A DNA stretch of 5,335 nucleotides from positions 1 to 5,335 of the forward strand of contig JAESTN010000404.1 in assembly GCA_016763595.1 (NCBI GenBank), written 5' to 3'. The first letter of the stretch is position 1; each line of letters begins with the position of its first letter. The notes beneath the pieces were generated by a model. The model had not been told where the DNA came from, searched no databases, and saw nothing but the letters and a program-made list of their open reading frames with translations. Shown in pieces: positions 1 through 5,335 of the stretch. The translations under genes and the position numbers were made by a program. The stretch is from Flavobacteriaceae bacterium. GTDB taxonomy: Bacteria > Bacteroidota > Bacteroidia > Flavobacteriales > Flavobacteriaceae.

Positions 1-721
1 AACTAAATACTGTTTCTAAAACCCCTAGTGATTTAGGGTTCCTAAATCCGTCCAAATGTAATTCAAAATAACGAATTATTATACTTAATACTTGCTGTCT
101 TTCTCTTTTGCTAAATTTTACTTCTTCTACAGTATCAAAAGTTGTGCCTAACAGTTTTTTAAATTGATATAAATCATCACCATAAATTACTTCTTTCTCT
201 AGTGTTTCTGAAGTAAAACCACCATCAATTAAATTAAAATACTGATTTTCAATACCTGAAATATCAGGATAAAACCCTAAATATTTAGATAAGTTTAACA
301 TAAACAACAAATGAAAGTTAGAAATTTTATCATGTGTATCTAGCCAAATCAACGAAGTTTCTATAAAAGAAAATAACAACGTATTCTCTTCTTCTTCTTG
401 TATAGAACTACTTAATATTTCTGATAAAAAAAGCACAATAGTTTGCTTAAATATATTGCTATAAATATTCTTATATGGGTGAATTACATGTACCTCTTTT
501 AGACTGTTTAAATTTCCTTTATTATTGTGGTTTGCCTCAATGTTTAATTGAGTTAATGGCTGAAAATATGCCGCTTTAATTTTTCCTTTTTTAGTTTTTA
601 AAACCCCTCTTATTAAATAAGATTTTATTCCTTCTTCAAGTGTAAAACACCGTACAATTAAACTAGTATCTCCATATTTTAATGAGCTTATAACAATTGC
701 TTTTGTGTTTACTATAACCAT
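1..721 (-). CDS. recO: DNA repair protein RecO, 3' end cut by the window edge
   Basis: RecO helps RecR load RecA onto SSB-coated single-stranded DNA in the RecFOR pathway of gap repair and recombination; it acts in the cytoplasm on DNA. I translated the minus strand by hand from the ATG at 721-719; it stays open to the left edge for 240 codons. The N-terminus (TKAIVISSLKYGDTSLIVRCF, about residues 6-26) is the typical RecO OB-fold opening. LSKYLGFYPD (144-153) lies in the helical C-terminal domain. The end (ELHLDGFRNPKSLGVLETVF, 220-239) resembles the last residues of flavobacterial RecO, so only a few codons should be missing. The only cysteine is C25, so the four-cysteine zinc site of some RecO proteins is absent. 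The start lies one base past the porZ stop, with no Shine-Dalgarno, so the gene is probably read from the porZ transcript. The identification is by remembered family motifs, not by a search. Confidence 0.9.
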   Translation of the reverse strand, partial: MVIVNTKAIVISSLKYGDTSLIVRCFTLEEGIKSYLIRGVLKTKKGKIKAAYFQPLTQLNIEANHNNKGNLNSLKEVHVIHPYKNIYSNIFKQTIVLFLSEILSSSIQEEEENTLLFSFIETSLIWLDTHDKISNFHLLFMLNLSKYLGFYPDISGIENQYFNLIDGGFTSETLEKEVIYGDDLYQFKKLLGTTFDTVEEVKFSKRERQQVLSIIIRYFELHLDGFRNPKSLGVLETVFS

Positions 722-722
722 G

Positions 723-3044
723 TTAATTGATAATTGCTATTTTAGTTGAGCTTGTTTCTGAGGCGTCATCGTTTGTGAGTAATACGATATAGACCCCAGA
801 GGCCACTTTTTTTCCTGCTAAATTAGTTTTGTTCCATACTACTTTCCCTCCTTGTAATTGCTGACCTTCAACAACATTTGTTTCATACACTAAATTTCCA
901 GCAACATCTAAAATTTTCACATTGGTTCCTTTGGGTAAGTGTTTTCCGTTTTTACCATCAATTGTTATTGTTTGATGGTTTCTAAGTGCAGGATTTGGAT
1001 ATGCATAAACTTCATTTAGTTCTTCTCCAAAACTAGCCACATTACTTTTATAAGCAACTACTCCTTTATCTGTTGCAAAAAACACCTTTCCAGTAGATGT
1101 ATCAACGCTTATTTTTAGTATTTTATTAGATGGCAAAGGCGAGTTGTCTTTATTAAAACTTGCCAATGTGTTTTGTCCATTTGGATTTGTATATAACACC
1201 CCTCCATTATCAGTACCAAACCATTTATTGTCTGCTCCATCAATAGCAATTGTATTGATTGTTTGGTTTCCTAATAGTTTTTTAGGAATACCATCATCTA
1301 AAATAATAATAGGTTCAGTATCGTAAATAGTAGCATCAAAGAGGCCACTCGCATTGTTATAAATTACCAAGCCAGATTGAGTTCCAATCCAAACTCTATT
1401 GTTATTATCTATAGCAACAGTTCTAACATTTGCATGGGGTAAACTCCCTTTTGTTGGGGCTGTTGTTAACGCTCTTTTTCGATCTCCATTTTCGTTATAT
1501 ACATACACTCCATTTCTTCTTGTACCAATCCACAAGCTGTTTGTTTTATCAATTTGAATTGTATTTACCTCTTGTGCCGAGTTTGTTTGTAAACTTCTTA
1601 AATCAAAACTTTGCCAAGACCCACCAGGAGAAAGCTTTTTAAGCTTGTTTACTCCCAAAGCATCTGTAACCCATAAATTACCTTGATTGTCAAATACAGT
1701 TCCATTAATACTTGTTGTGATTGAATTGGGGTCTGAAGGAAAAAAATCTTCTAATGGACTATTTTGAGAGGTATAGAAAGAGGTTATTTGGTCATCTACA
1801 ACTTCTAATAAACCTCCTCCAGATAAATAATTACCAGAACTTGTTTGTGAGAACGAGCTTATTAAAACTCTATTATCATGGGTAGGATCTATTGTTACAT
1901 TCACCAAATCAAACACAGGAAACACTGCCGTAAAAGGTGTATTCAACCAATCAGTTCCGTTATAATGACTAAAACCTTTTAAATTTCCTGATGGCACATA
2001 AGCAGAAGTATAACCTCCATAAACAAACCATATATTTTTATTTAGTGAAGCCATAGAGAATACACTATTAGAAAGTGGGCCATTTGGATGAATCTCTGTA
2101 AAGTTCTGACTTGATAAAGGAGTTTGAAGTATTCCGTATTCTTTAGTATTTAAATACAGTAAGTTATTCTGAATTATAGCTGAGTTTAATCGGTAGTTAT
2201 AATCAACAGAAGTAAAGCTTTTAAATACTTCGATGAACGCAGTATTATAAACATAGGCTTCGGTTTCTGTTGCAGCAATTAAATACTGACTATCGCTTTT
2301 TAAACTTTTTATTGTTGCTGGTAGTGTTTTTTCTAGCGTTAAATTTGCACCATTTATTTTATACATTTCTGTACCCCTAGACACATAAATTCCATCATTA
2401 AATCCAACTATATTAGAAAAATTACCATTAAAAATTAATTCCCAATTATTAAAATCAATTAGGTTTGGGTTTACTAAACTCGCTTTGTAAACACCATTTT
2501 CTGTTGCTGCATAAATTTGATTATTTACAATTAGTGTTTGATTAATTTTTACTGATGAAGAAGCGGATCCAATAAAATAGGTGTCACCAAATTCTAACTT
2601 ATCAATATCATATACAACAATCGCAAATGGGGTAGAAATATATAAGGCATTGTTATATTCAGAAATGTGGTTAATTCGTTTTTCTCCAGATTGATTAAAG
2701 TTTACAATATCTGCAGAAATATGAATAGAGTTATCTTCCTTTAATACCTCAATCAAACCTGTTTCATACCCAATAATTAATCTACTGTTAGAAATATTAA
2801 AATGTATTGCAGAGGTGGTTTCTCCAGAAAAACCATTCACAGAAGAAAGCTTTTCAGTCTCTTGAGTATTTAAATTATACGTGAAAATTGCATTATCAGA
2901 TAACGCATAAATCACATCATTAGTGGTTACAAAATCTTTTACATTATTGTACGAGTAAAAATCTTCCCACTTTGTACTAAAGTCTGTTTGTGAAAATGTA
3001 AACAAAGGAAAAAAGAAGCATAAAATCCAATAGTTTTTTCTCAT
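723..3044 (-). CDS. porZ: PorZ-like surface beta-propeller protein of the type IX secretion system
   Basis: PorZ belongs to the T9SS attachment complex on the outer membrane surface. In Porphyromonas gingivalis it works with the PorU sortase and delivers the anionic lipopolysaccharide that is joined to secreted cargo. Seen here: a signal peptide (residues 1-18, cleavage likely TFS|Q19); an N-terminal propeller, about 25-310, with GYETGLIEVL (92-101), EKRINHI (121-127) and ATENGVY (180-186); and a second propeller, about 325-670, with repeated two-component-regulator propeller blades such as NTIQIDKTNSLWIGT (494-508), RTVAIDNNNRVWIGT (541-555) and NTIAIDGADNKWFGT (597-611). A T9SS type A sorting domain follows, about 672-773 (YPNP 682-685, SGVYIVLL 749-756, ending KIAIIN). 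The length of 773 aa is close to P. gingivalis PorZ as I remember it (about 776). The start is the ATG directly after an AT-rich leader. No histidine kinase domain is present, so it is not a hybrid two-component sensor. The alternative is another propeller protein with a T9SS tail, but the order of domains favours PorZ. Confidence 0.85.
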   Translation of the reverse strand: MRKNYWILCFFFPLFTFSQTDFSTKWEDFYSYNNVKDFVTTNDVIYALSDNAIFTYNLNTQETEKLSSVNGFSGETTSAIHFNISNSRLIIGYETGLIEVLKEDNSIHISADIVNFNQSGEKRINHISEYNNALYISTPFAIVVYDIDKLEFGDTYFIGSASSSVKINQTLIVNNQIYAATENGVYKASLVNPNLIDFNNWELIFNGNFSNIVGFNDGIYVSRGTEMYKINGANLTLEKTLPATIKSLKSDSQYLIAATETEAYVYNTAFIEVFKSFTSVDYNYRLNSAIIQNNLLYLNTKEYGILQTPLSSQNFTEIHPNGPLSNSVFSMASLNKNIWFVYGGYTSAYVPSGNLKGFSHYNGTDWLNTPFTAVFPVFDLVNVTIDPTHDNRVLISSFSQTSSGNYLSGGGLLEVVDDQITSFYTSQNSPLEDFFPSDPNSITTSINGTVFDNQGNLWVTDALGVNKLKKLSPGGSWQSFDLRSLQTNSAQEVNTIQIDKTNSLWIGTRRNGVYVYNENGDRKRALTTAPTKGSLPHANVRTVAIDNNNRVWIGTQSGLVIYNNASGLFDATIYDTEPIIILDDGIPKKLLGNQTINTIAIDGADNKWFGTDNGGVLYTNPNGQNTLASFNKDNSPLPSNKILKISVDTSTGKVFFATDKGVVAYKSNVASFGEELNEVYAYPNPALRNHQTITIDGKNGKHLPKGTNVKILDVAGNLVYETNVVEGQQLQGGKVVWNKTNLAGKKVASGVYIVLLTNDDASETSSTKIAIIN

Positions 3045-3065
3045 AAAAAAGTTAAATTAATGAAT

Positions 3066-3073
3066 CAAAGATA
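3066..3073 (-). promoter_or_regulatory. Probable -7 promoter element for porZ-recO
   Basis: Read on the minus strand this is TATCTTTG, an exact match to the Bacteroidota -7 consensus TAnnTTTG. Transcription would start near 3059-3062, giving a leader of about 15-18 bases before the porZ ATG. No TTG stands 19-23 bases upstream (the nearest are 14 and 30 bases away), so the -33 half is unconvincing. recO has no space for its own promoter outside porZ. Confidence 0.5.
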
Positions 3074-3081
3074 TTTAATTC

Positions 3082-3114
3082 TTGTAACAATAACGATAAA
3101 AAACAATACATTAG
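3082..3114 (+). promoter_or_regulatory. Possible promoter for the CYTH gene
   Basis: TTG at 3082-3084 is followed, 22 bases later, by TACATTAG (3107-3114), which matches TAnnTTTG except for one base. Transcription would begin near 3118-3120, giving a leader of under 20 bases before the ATG at 3137. The spacing is at the long end for flavobacterial promoters and AT-rich DNA throws up such matches, so this is tentative. It occupies the stretch where the -33 contact of the divergent porZ promoter should fall. Confidence 0.35.
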
Positions 3115-3136
3115 TACAAAAAACAATGCCTAATAT

Positions 3137-3610
3137 ATGAGTCTTGAAATTGAACGTAAGTTTTTAGTAAAAAACGAATCTTTTAAAGAGGATGCTTTTA
3201 AAAAAAGTTATATAAAACAAGGGTTTCTAAACTCAAATAAAGAAAGAACTGTCCGTGTTCGAATTATAGATGACAACGCATTTTTAACCGTTAAAGGAAA
3301 ATCTAATTTGGCTGGAACAATTCGGTTTGAATGGGAAAAAGAAATTTCTGTAAAAGAAGCCCAAGATTTACTGTTGCTTACAGAAAAAACGGTCATTGAG
3401 AAATATCGTTTTTATGTTAAAAGTGATCCACACATTTTTGAAGTTGATGTCTTTTTAGGAGAGAATTTTGGTCTTATTGTTGCAGAGGTCGAATTGAACT
3501 CAGAAAACGAAAACTTTACAAAACCTTCATGGATTGATAAAGAAGTTACAGGAGAAGTAAAATACTATAATTCTACTTTAAGTAATACGCCGTTTCAATT
3601 GTGGACATAA
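3137..3610 (+). CDS. CYTH-domain protein, probable inorganic (tri)phosphatase
   Basis: CYTH proteins form a tunnel-shaped beta barrel that binds triphosphate compounds with divalent metals; bacterial members include tripolyphosphatases, thiamine-triphosphatase-like enzymes and class IV adenylate cyclases. The signature E-x-E-x-K is E4, E6, K8 at the N-terminus, which fixes the start at this ATG. Other expected tunnel residues are visible: R40 and R42 (TVRVRI), K53 (TVKGK), E65 and E67 (FEWEKE), K89 (IEKYRF), D104 (EVDVF), E117 and E119 (AEVEL), and a C-terminal GEVKYYNSTL motif. At 157 aa it is a complete single-domain protein with no CHAD domain, signal peptide or membrane segment, so it should be cytoplasmic. 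It resembles the short bacterial group typified by Nitrosomonas NE1496, described as a tripolyphosphatase, so phosphatase is a better guess than cyclase. It stands alone on the plus strand, divergent from porZ and convergent with the small RNA. Substrate is not decidable from sequence. Confidence 0.9.
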   Translation: MSLEIERKFLVKNESFKEDAFKKSYIKQGFLNSNKERTVRVRIIDDNAFLTVKGKSNLAGTIRFEWEKEISVKEAQDLLLLTEKTVIEKYRFYVKSDPHIFEVDVFLGENFGLIVAEVELNSENENFTKPSWIDKEVTGEVKYYNSTLSNTPFQLWT

Positions 3611-3636
3611 AAAAACCTCGAACAAAAAGCTCGAGG
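3609..3636 (-). terminator. Intrinsic terminator of the small RNA, overlapping the CYTH stop codon
   Basis: Read on the minus strand, CCTCGA (3636-3631) pairs with TCGAGG (3621-3616) around a nine-base loop and is followed directly by seven T (3615-3609). Two of these T are the complement of the last bases of the CYTH TAA stop (3608-3610). On the plus strand the same stem is followed by AAATTTAAT, a poor U tract, so it should work mainly leftward. It would also stop read-through from trhA before it runs antisense into the CYTH gene. Confidence 0.8.
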
Positions 3637-3719
3637 AAATTTAATAAACCTACCCCCTAAATAAGATTTATTTACCTTAAACGCTTTCACAATAATAAAA
3701 TTGTACAGCCATTTAAGGC
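3609..3719 (-). ncRNA. Putative stand-alone small RNA, about 110 nt, family unknown
   Basis: This is inferred from sequence architecture alone. A near-perfect promoter (separate entry) places the 5' end near 3716-3720, and a strong terminator ends it at about 3609. No minus-strand gene follows before porZ, so it is not a leader or riboswitch for a neighbour. Predicted folding: (1) a long 5' hairpin closed by CCTTAAA (3718-3712) with TTTAAGG (3681-3675), then GCT/AGC, then ACAAT/ATTGT around a TTTATT loop; (2) TAAATAA (3674-3668) with TTATTTA (3664-3658) and a three-base loop; (3) an unpaired GGGGGTAGG (3657-3649); (4) the terminator stem. I do not recognise the family. The Rfam class 6S-Flavo has a comparable length, but the arrangement of consecutive local hairpins does not look like a 6S RNA with paired ends. 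A tiny ATG frame of 11 codons (3712-3677) lies inside the first hairpin. Confidence 0.6.
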
Positions 3720-3721
3720 TA

Positions 3722-3753
3722 CAAATATAATTCGTTTTTTACTGATTAGCAAA
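3722..3753 (-). promoter_or_regulatory. Strong Bacteroidota-type promoter of the small RNA
   Basis: Read on the minus strand: TTTG (3753-3750), a 20-base spacer, then TATATTTG (3729-3722). Both halves match the housekeeping sigma consensus of Bacteroidota (-33 TTTG, -7 TAnnTTTG) at normal spacing. It is the best promoter in the window. It points at non-coding DNA, which is the main reason to call an RNA gene there. Confidence 0.75.
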
Positions 3754-3953
3754 TAATTACATTTATTTTATTTTTTACCCTATTAATTTAATATAGATAA
3801 AAGTTTTATGCATTTTAATGAAAAGAACACAACCTATTTACCTTTTTAATGAATATTATTTAACACCAATTAATAAAAAATTGATTTAACACATATTTAT
3901 TTTTGTTTTATGTTAAAAAACAACCTAATAAAATCACTTTTAGTTTTTTTAGC
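3754..3953. other. AT-rich non-coding stretch upstream of the small RNA, downstream of trhA
   Basis: Together with the small RNA this makes a gap of 343 bases without a protein gene. I find no credible coding frame here. It holds a small hairpin framed by direct repeats (separate entry). It also has a weak AT hairpin, CTAA..TTAG (about 3925-3943), followed on the plus strand by seven T (3944-3950), which could stop rightward transcription before it enters trhA antisense. No strong leftward terminator is seen right after trhA, so the trhA transcript may have a long 3' tail. Confidence 0.5.
3858..3892. repeat. Short hairpin framed by 9-base direct repeats
   Basis: ATTTAACAC occurs at 3858-3866 and 3884-3892. 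Exactly between them, CAATT (3867-3871) and AATTG (3879-3883) form an inverted repeat with a seven-base loop. The layout resembles a target duplication around a tiny inverted repeat, or an operator, but it is too short and AT-rich to rule out chance. Confidence 0.3.
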
Positions 3954-4592
3954 TTAGCAATAAAAATAAACAGAAATAAAATGAGAAATACTCCCTAGTA
4001 ATACAAACACATGAAAGATTGCATGGTTGTAAGGAATCTTTTTAATAGAATACAAAATCGCTCCAAGAGTATAAAAAACACCTCCAGAAAACAACCATAA
4101 TAATCCTTCCGTAGGTAAATTATCTAGCAAAGGGTTAATTACAAAAACAATTTGCCATCCCATTAAAACATACATTATGGTAGACAGTTTATCAAATTTT
4201 CCTGTATAGAATAATTTTAAAACAATTCCTATTAAAGCAAAAAACCAAGTCAATCCAAAAATGATCCAGCCTGTTTTTCCTTCAAGAGTAATCAATGTAA
4301 AGGGAGTATAAGTTCCTGCGATTAGTACATAAATTGCAGCATGGTCAAAAATATTTAATCTTCTTCTTCGCTTCGGTGATTTTGCAGAATGATACACAGT
4401 AGATGCCGCATATAAAACAATAATACTTACTCCATAAATTAGAATACTTGCAGGCTTCCAAAAACCATCAAAATACAATGATTTAAGTATCAAAAAAGGC
4501 AACGCTATTATTCCCATCACCAAGCCAAAAGCATGTGTGATAACATTTAACTTCTCTTCTTTTTCGTTGTATCTATGATTTAATTCACTCAT
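3954..4592 (-). CDS. trhA: PAQR / hemolysin III family membrane homeostasis protein TrhA
   Basis: This is a seven-helix inner-membrane protein of the PAQR superfamily (hemolysin III group), related to adiponectin receptors. Bacterial members are linked to membrane energetics and lipid homeostasis; the old haemolysin name is not good evidence of toxicity. In 212 aa I see seven hydrophobic segments, about 17-36, 48-67, 84-102, 108-128, 138-154, 163-182 and 190-211, with a charged KSPKRRRR loop (71-78) after the second. The conserved signature is intact: N16/T19/H20 near the first helix, S64-x3-H68, D83, AGTYTPF (92-98), and H190-x3-H194 in the last helix. H68, H190 and H194 match the zinc ligands known in this superfamily. 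The length is normal. The ATG overlaps the TGA of the upstream acyltransferase gene in an ATGA, which fixes the start and suggests coupled translation. The exact reaction, perhaps a lipid hydrolase, is not established for bacterial members. Confidence 0.92.
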   Translation of the reverse strand: MSELNHRYNEKEEKLNVITHAFGLVMGIIALPFLILKSLYFDGFWKPASILIYGVSIIVLYAASTVYHSAKSPKRRRRLNIFDHAAIYVLIAGTYTPFTLITLEGKTGWIIFGLTWFFALIGIVLKLFYTGKFDKLSTIMYVLMGWQIVFVINPLLDNLPTEGLLWLFSGGVFYTLGAILYSIKKIPYNHAIFHVFVLLGSISHFISVYFYC

Positions 4593-5335
4593 TTCAACCT
4601 ATTGGTGTCTTTCATATATTTCTCATCATTAGAAAGTTCGCGATGAATGATATCAAAAGTTTGGTTCATTATTTTTTTCATATCGTCTTTAACATTCATT
4701 CCTTTAGTTTCTATAAACGCATGTTGTTTAACTCGAAAAACGCCCGGGCTACCTTTAAAAAAGTTCCAAGAAAATAAACGTTTACAATCGTAATATGTTG
4801 TTGGTACAATTGGAATTTGGTATTCAATCGCTAAATTAAAAGCCCCTTTTTTAAAAGAGCTTAAAACGACATCTTCAGTTGGTACTAACCCTTCTGGGAA
4901 AATCCCCATACTCGTTCCGTTTTGTAATCTTTTTTTAGCCATTTGATACACACGCCTTTTACTTTTTGCACTACTTCTATCAACCATAATTACTGTTTTT
5001 TTATAAAAAAACCCAAAAACAGGAATCTTAACTAGTTCTTTTTTACCTATAAAAACAATGGGATTCTTAGACATTACTGCCAAAACAAACGGGTCTAATA
5101 AAGACGAATGATTAGGACAAAACATGTAGCTTTTATTCCTCTCTATTTTTTGCTCTATCGTTTTATCTATTCTAAAACCTGTTCCGTAAACCAAAACTTT
5201 AGACAAGATTCTTACAAACCTCCAAAAGATGGGGTAATGCTTCTCTTTAATAGCAAATGTTAATAAAAAAGGAAACATTATTAAAAGCATAGCTGCAAAT
5301 AAAACATAAAACCATACACGCCAAATTACACGTAA
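4589..5335 (-). CDS. plsC: 1-acyl-glycerol-3-phosphate acyltransferase family protein, 5' end outside the window
   Basis: PlsC-type enzymes transfer an acyl chain to lysophosphatidic acid to make phosphatidic acid at the inner membrane. The catalytic motifs are clear, numbered from the internal Met at 5290: NHSSLLD (60-66, H61 and D66 forming HX4D), KKTVIMVDR (97-105), FPEG (131-134) and IPIVPTT (159-165). The frame stays open past that Met to the right edge, adding 15 residues (LRVIWRVWFYVLFAA). They continue the N-terminal membrane helix, so I take the Met at 5290 to be internal and the true start to lie outside the window. Visible coding is 248 residues plus stop. Motif III reads FPEGLVP rather than the common FPEGTR. 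That fits a flavobacterial subgroup, but it leaves the acceptor open: lysophosphatidate is most likely, a lyso-ornithine or other lysolipid is possible. It overlaps trhA by four bases; the promoter is not in view. Confidence 0.88.
   Translation of the reverse strand, partial: LRVIWRVWFYVLFAAMLLIMFPFLLTFAIKEKHYPIFWRFVRILSKVLVYGTGFRIDKTIEQKIERNKSYMFCPNHSSLLDPFVLAVMSKNPIVFIGKKELVKIPVFGFFYKKTVIMVDRSSAKSKRRVYQMAKKRLQNGTSMGIFPEGLVPTEDVVLSSFKKGAFNLAIEYQIPIVPTTYYDCKRLFSWNFFKGSPGVFRVKQHAFIETKGMNVKDDMKKIMNQTFDIIHRELSNDEKYMKDTNRLK

Noticed and set aside
1144..1326. 60-codon plus-strand frame inside porZ
   Set aside because: It lies wholly antisense to a well-supported gene, shows no family motif and no promoter; it is a shadow frame.
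1430..1642. 70-codon plus-strand frame inside porZ
   Set aside because: Antisense shadow of the propeller repeats. The hydrophobic, leucine- and phenylalanine-rich look comes from the complement of the AT-rich coding strand.
723..3044. porZ product as a hybrid two-component sensor, because of its regulator-propeller repeats
   Set aside because: There is no transmembrane helix after the propellers and no kinase or DNA-binding domain; the C-terminus is a T9SS sorting domain.
3208..3396. 62-codon minus-strand frame inside the CYTH gene
   Set aside because: Antisense to conserved CYTH motifs, with no start signal or recognisable product.
3595..3690. 31-codon GTG frame on the minus strand through the small RNA and its terminator
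   Set aside because: It would have to read through a strong terminator hairpin and T7 tract, and GTG starts are uncommon here; probably chance.
3609..3719. Riboswitch or attenuator leader
   Set aside because: No minus-strand coding start lies downstream of the terminator before porZ, whose own start is over 500 bases away across the oppositely oriented CYTH gene.
3898..3957. TATTTTTG followed by a 15-codon plus-strand frame resembling the start of a signal peptide (MLKNNLIKSLLVFLA)
   Set aside because: The TAnnTTTG match lies only four bases before the ATG, has no -33 partner at normal spacing, and the frame stops at once. Best explained by AT-rich composition; a decayed gene start cannot be proved.
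5288..5290. Met at 5290 as the true start of the acyltransferase
   Set aside because: The frame continues open for 15 codons to the window edge with residues typical of the N-terminal membrane helix, so the gene more likely starts outside.

Overview
The window is AT-rich bacterial chromosome that I place in the Bacteroidota, most likely family Flavobacteriaceae. The support is a complete PorZ-type protein with a type IX secretion (T9SS) C-terminal domain, a signal peptide ending in FSQ, TAnnTTTG promoter elements, and no visible Shine-Dalgarno sequences. The genus cannot be read from this window.

Left part (1-3044), minus strand: porZ (773 aa) lies upstream of recO, with one base between the porZ stop and the recO start. 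recO is visible for 240 codons and runs off the left edge, probably only a few codons short of its end. PorZ is a surface beta-propeller protein of the T9SS attachment complex. RecO loads RecA during recombinational repair.

Middle (3045-3953): a 92-base divergent promoter region separates porZ from a plus-strand CYTH-domain protein (157 aa, probable triphosphatase). Beyond that gene lies the most interesting part of the window. It is an apparent stand-alone small RNA gene on the minus strand, about 110 nt long. It has a textbook flavobacterial promoter (TTTG, 20 bases, TATATTTG), a long 5' hairpin, a second AT hairpin, an exposed G-rich run, and an intrinsic terminator whose T tract overlaps the stop codon of the convergent CYTH gene. 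About 200 bases of AT-rich non-coding DNA follow.

Right part (3954-5335), minus strand: a PlsC-type acyltransferase, whose start lies beyond the right edge, overlaps by four bases a seven-helix PAQR/hemolysin III (TrhA) membrane protein. The pair looks like a translationally coupled membrane-lipid operon.

Most of the content is ordinary chromosomal housekeeping. I see no insertion sequence, phage, CRISPR array, tRNA or rRNA. The small RNA and its structured flanks are the best candidate for something undescribed.
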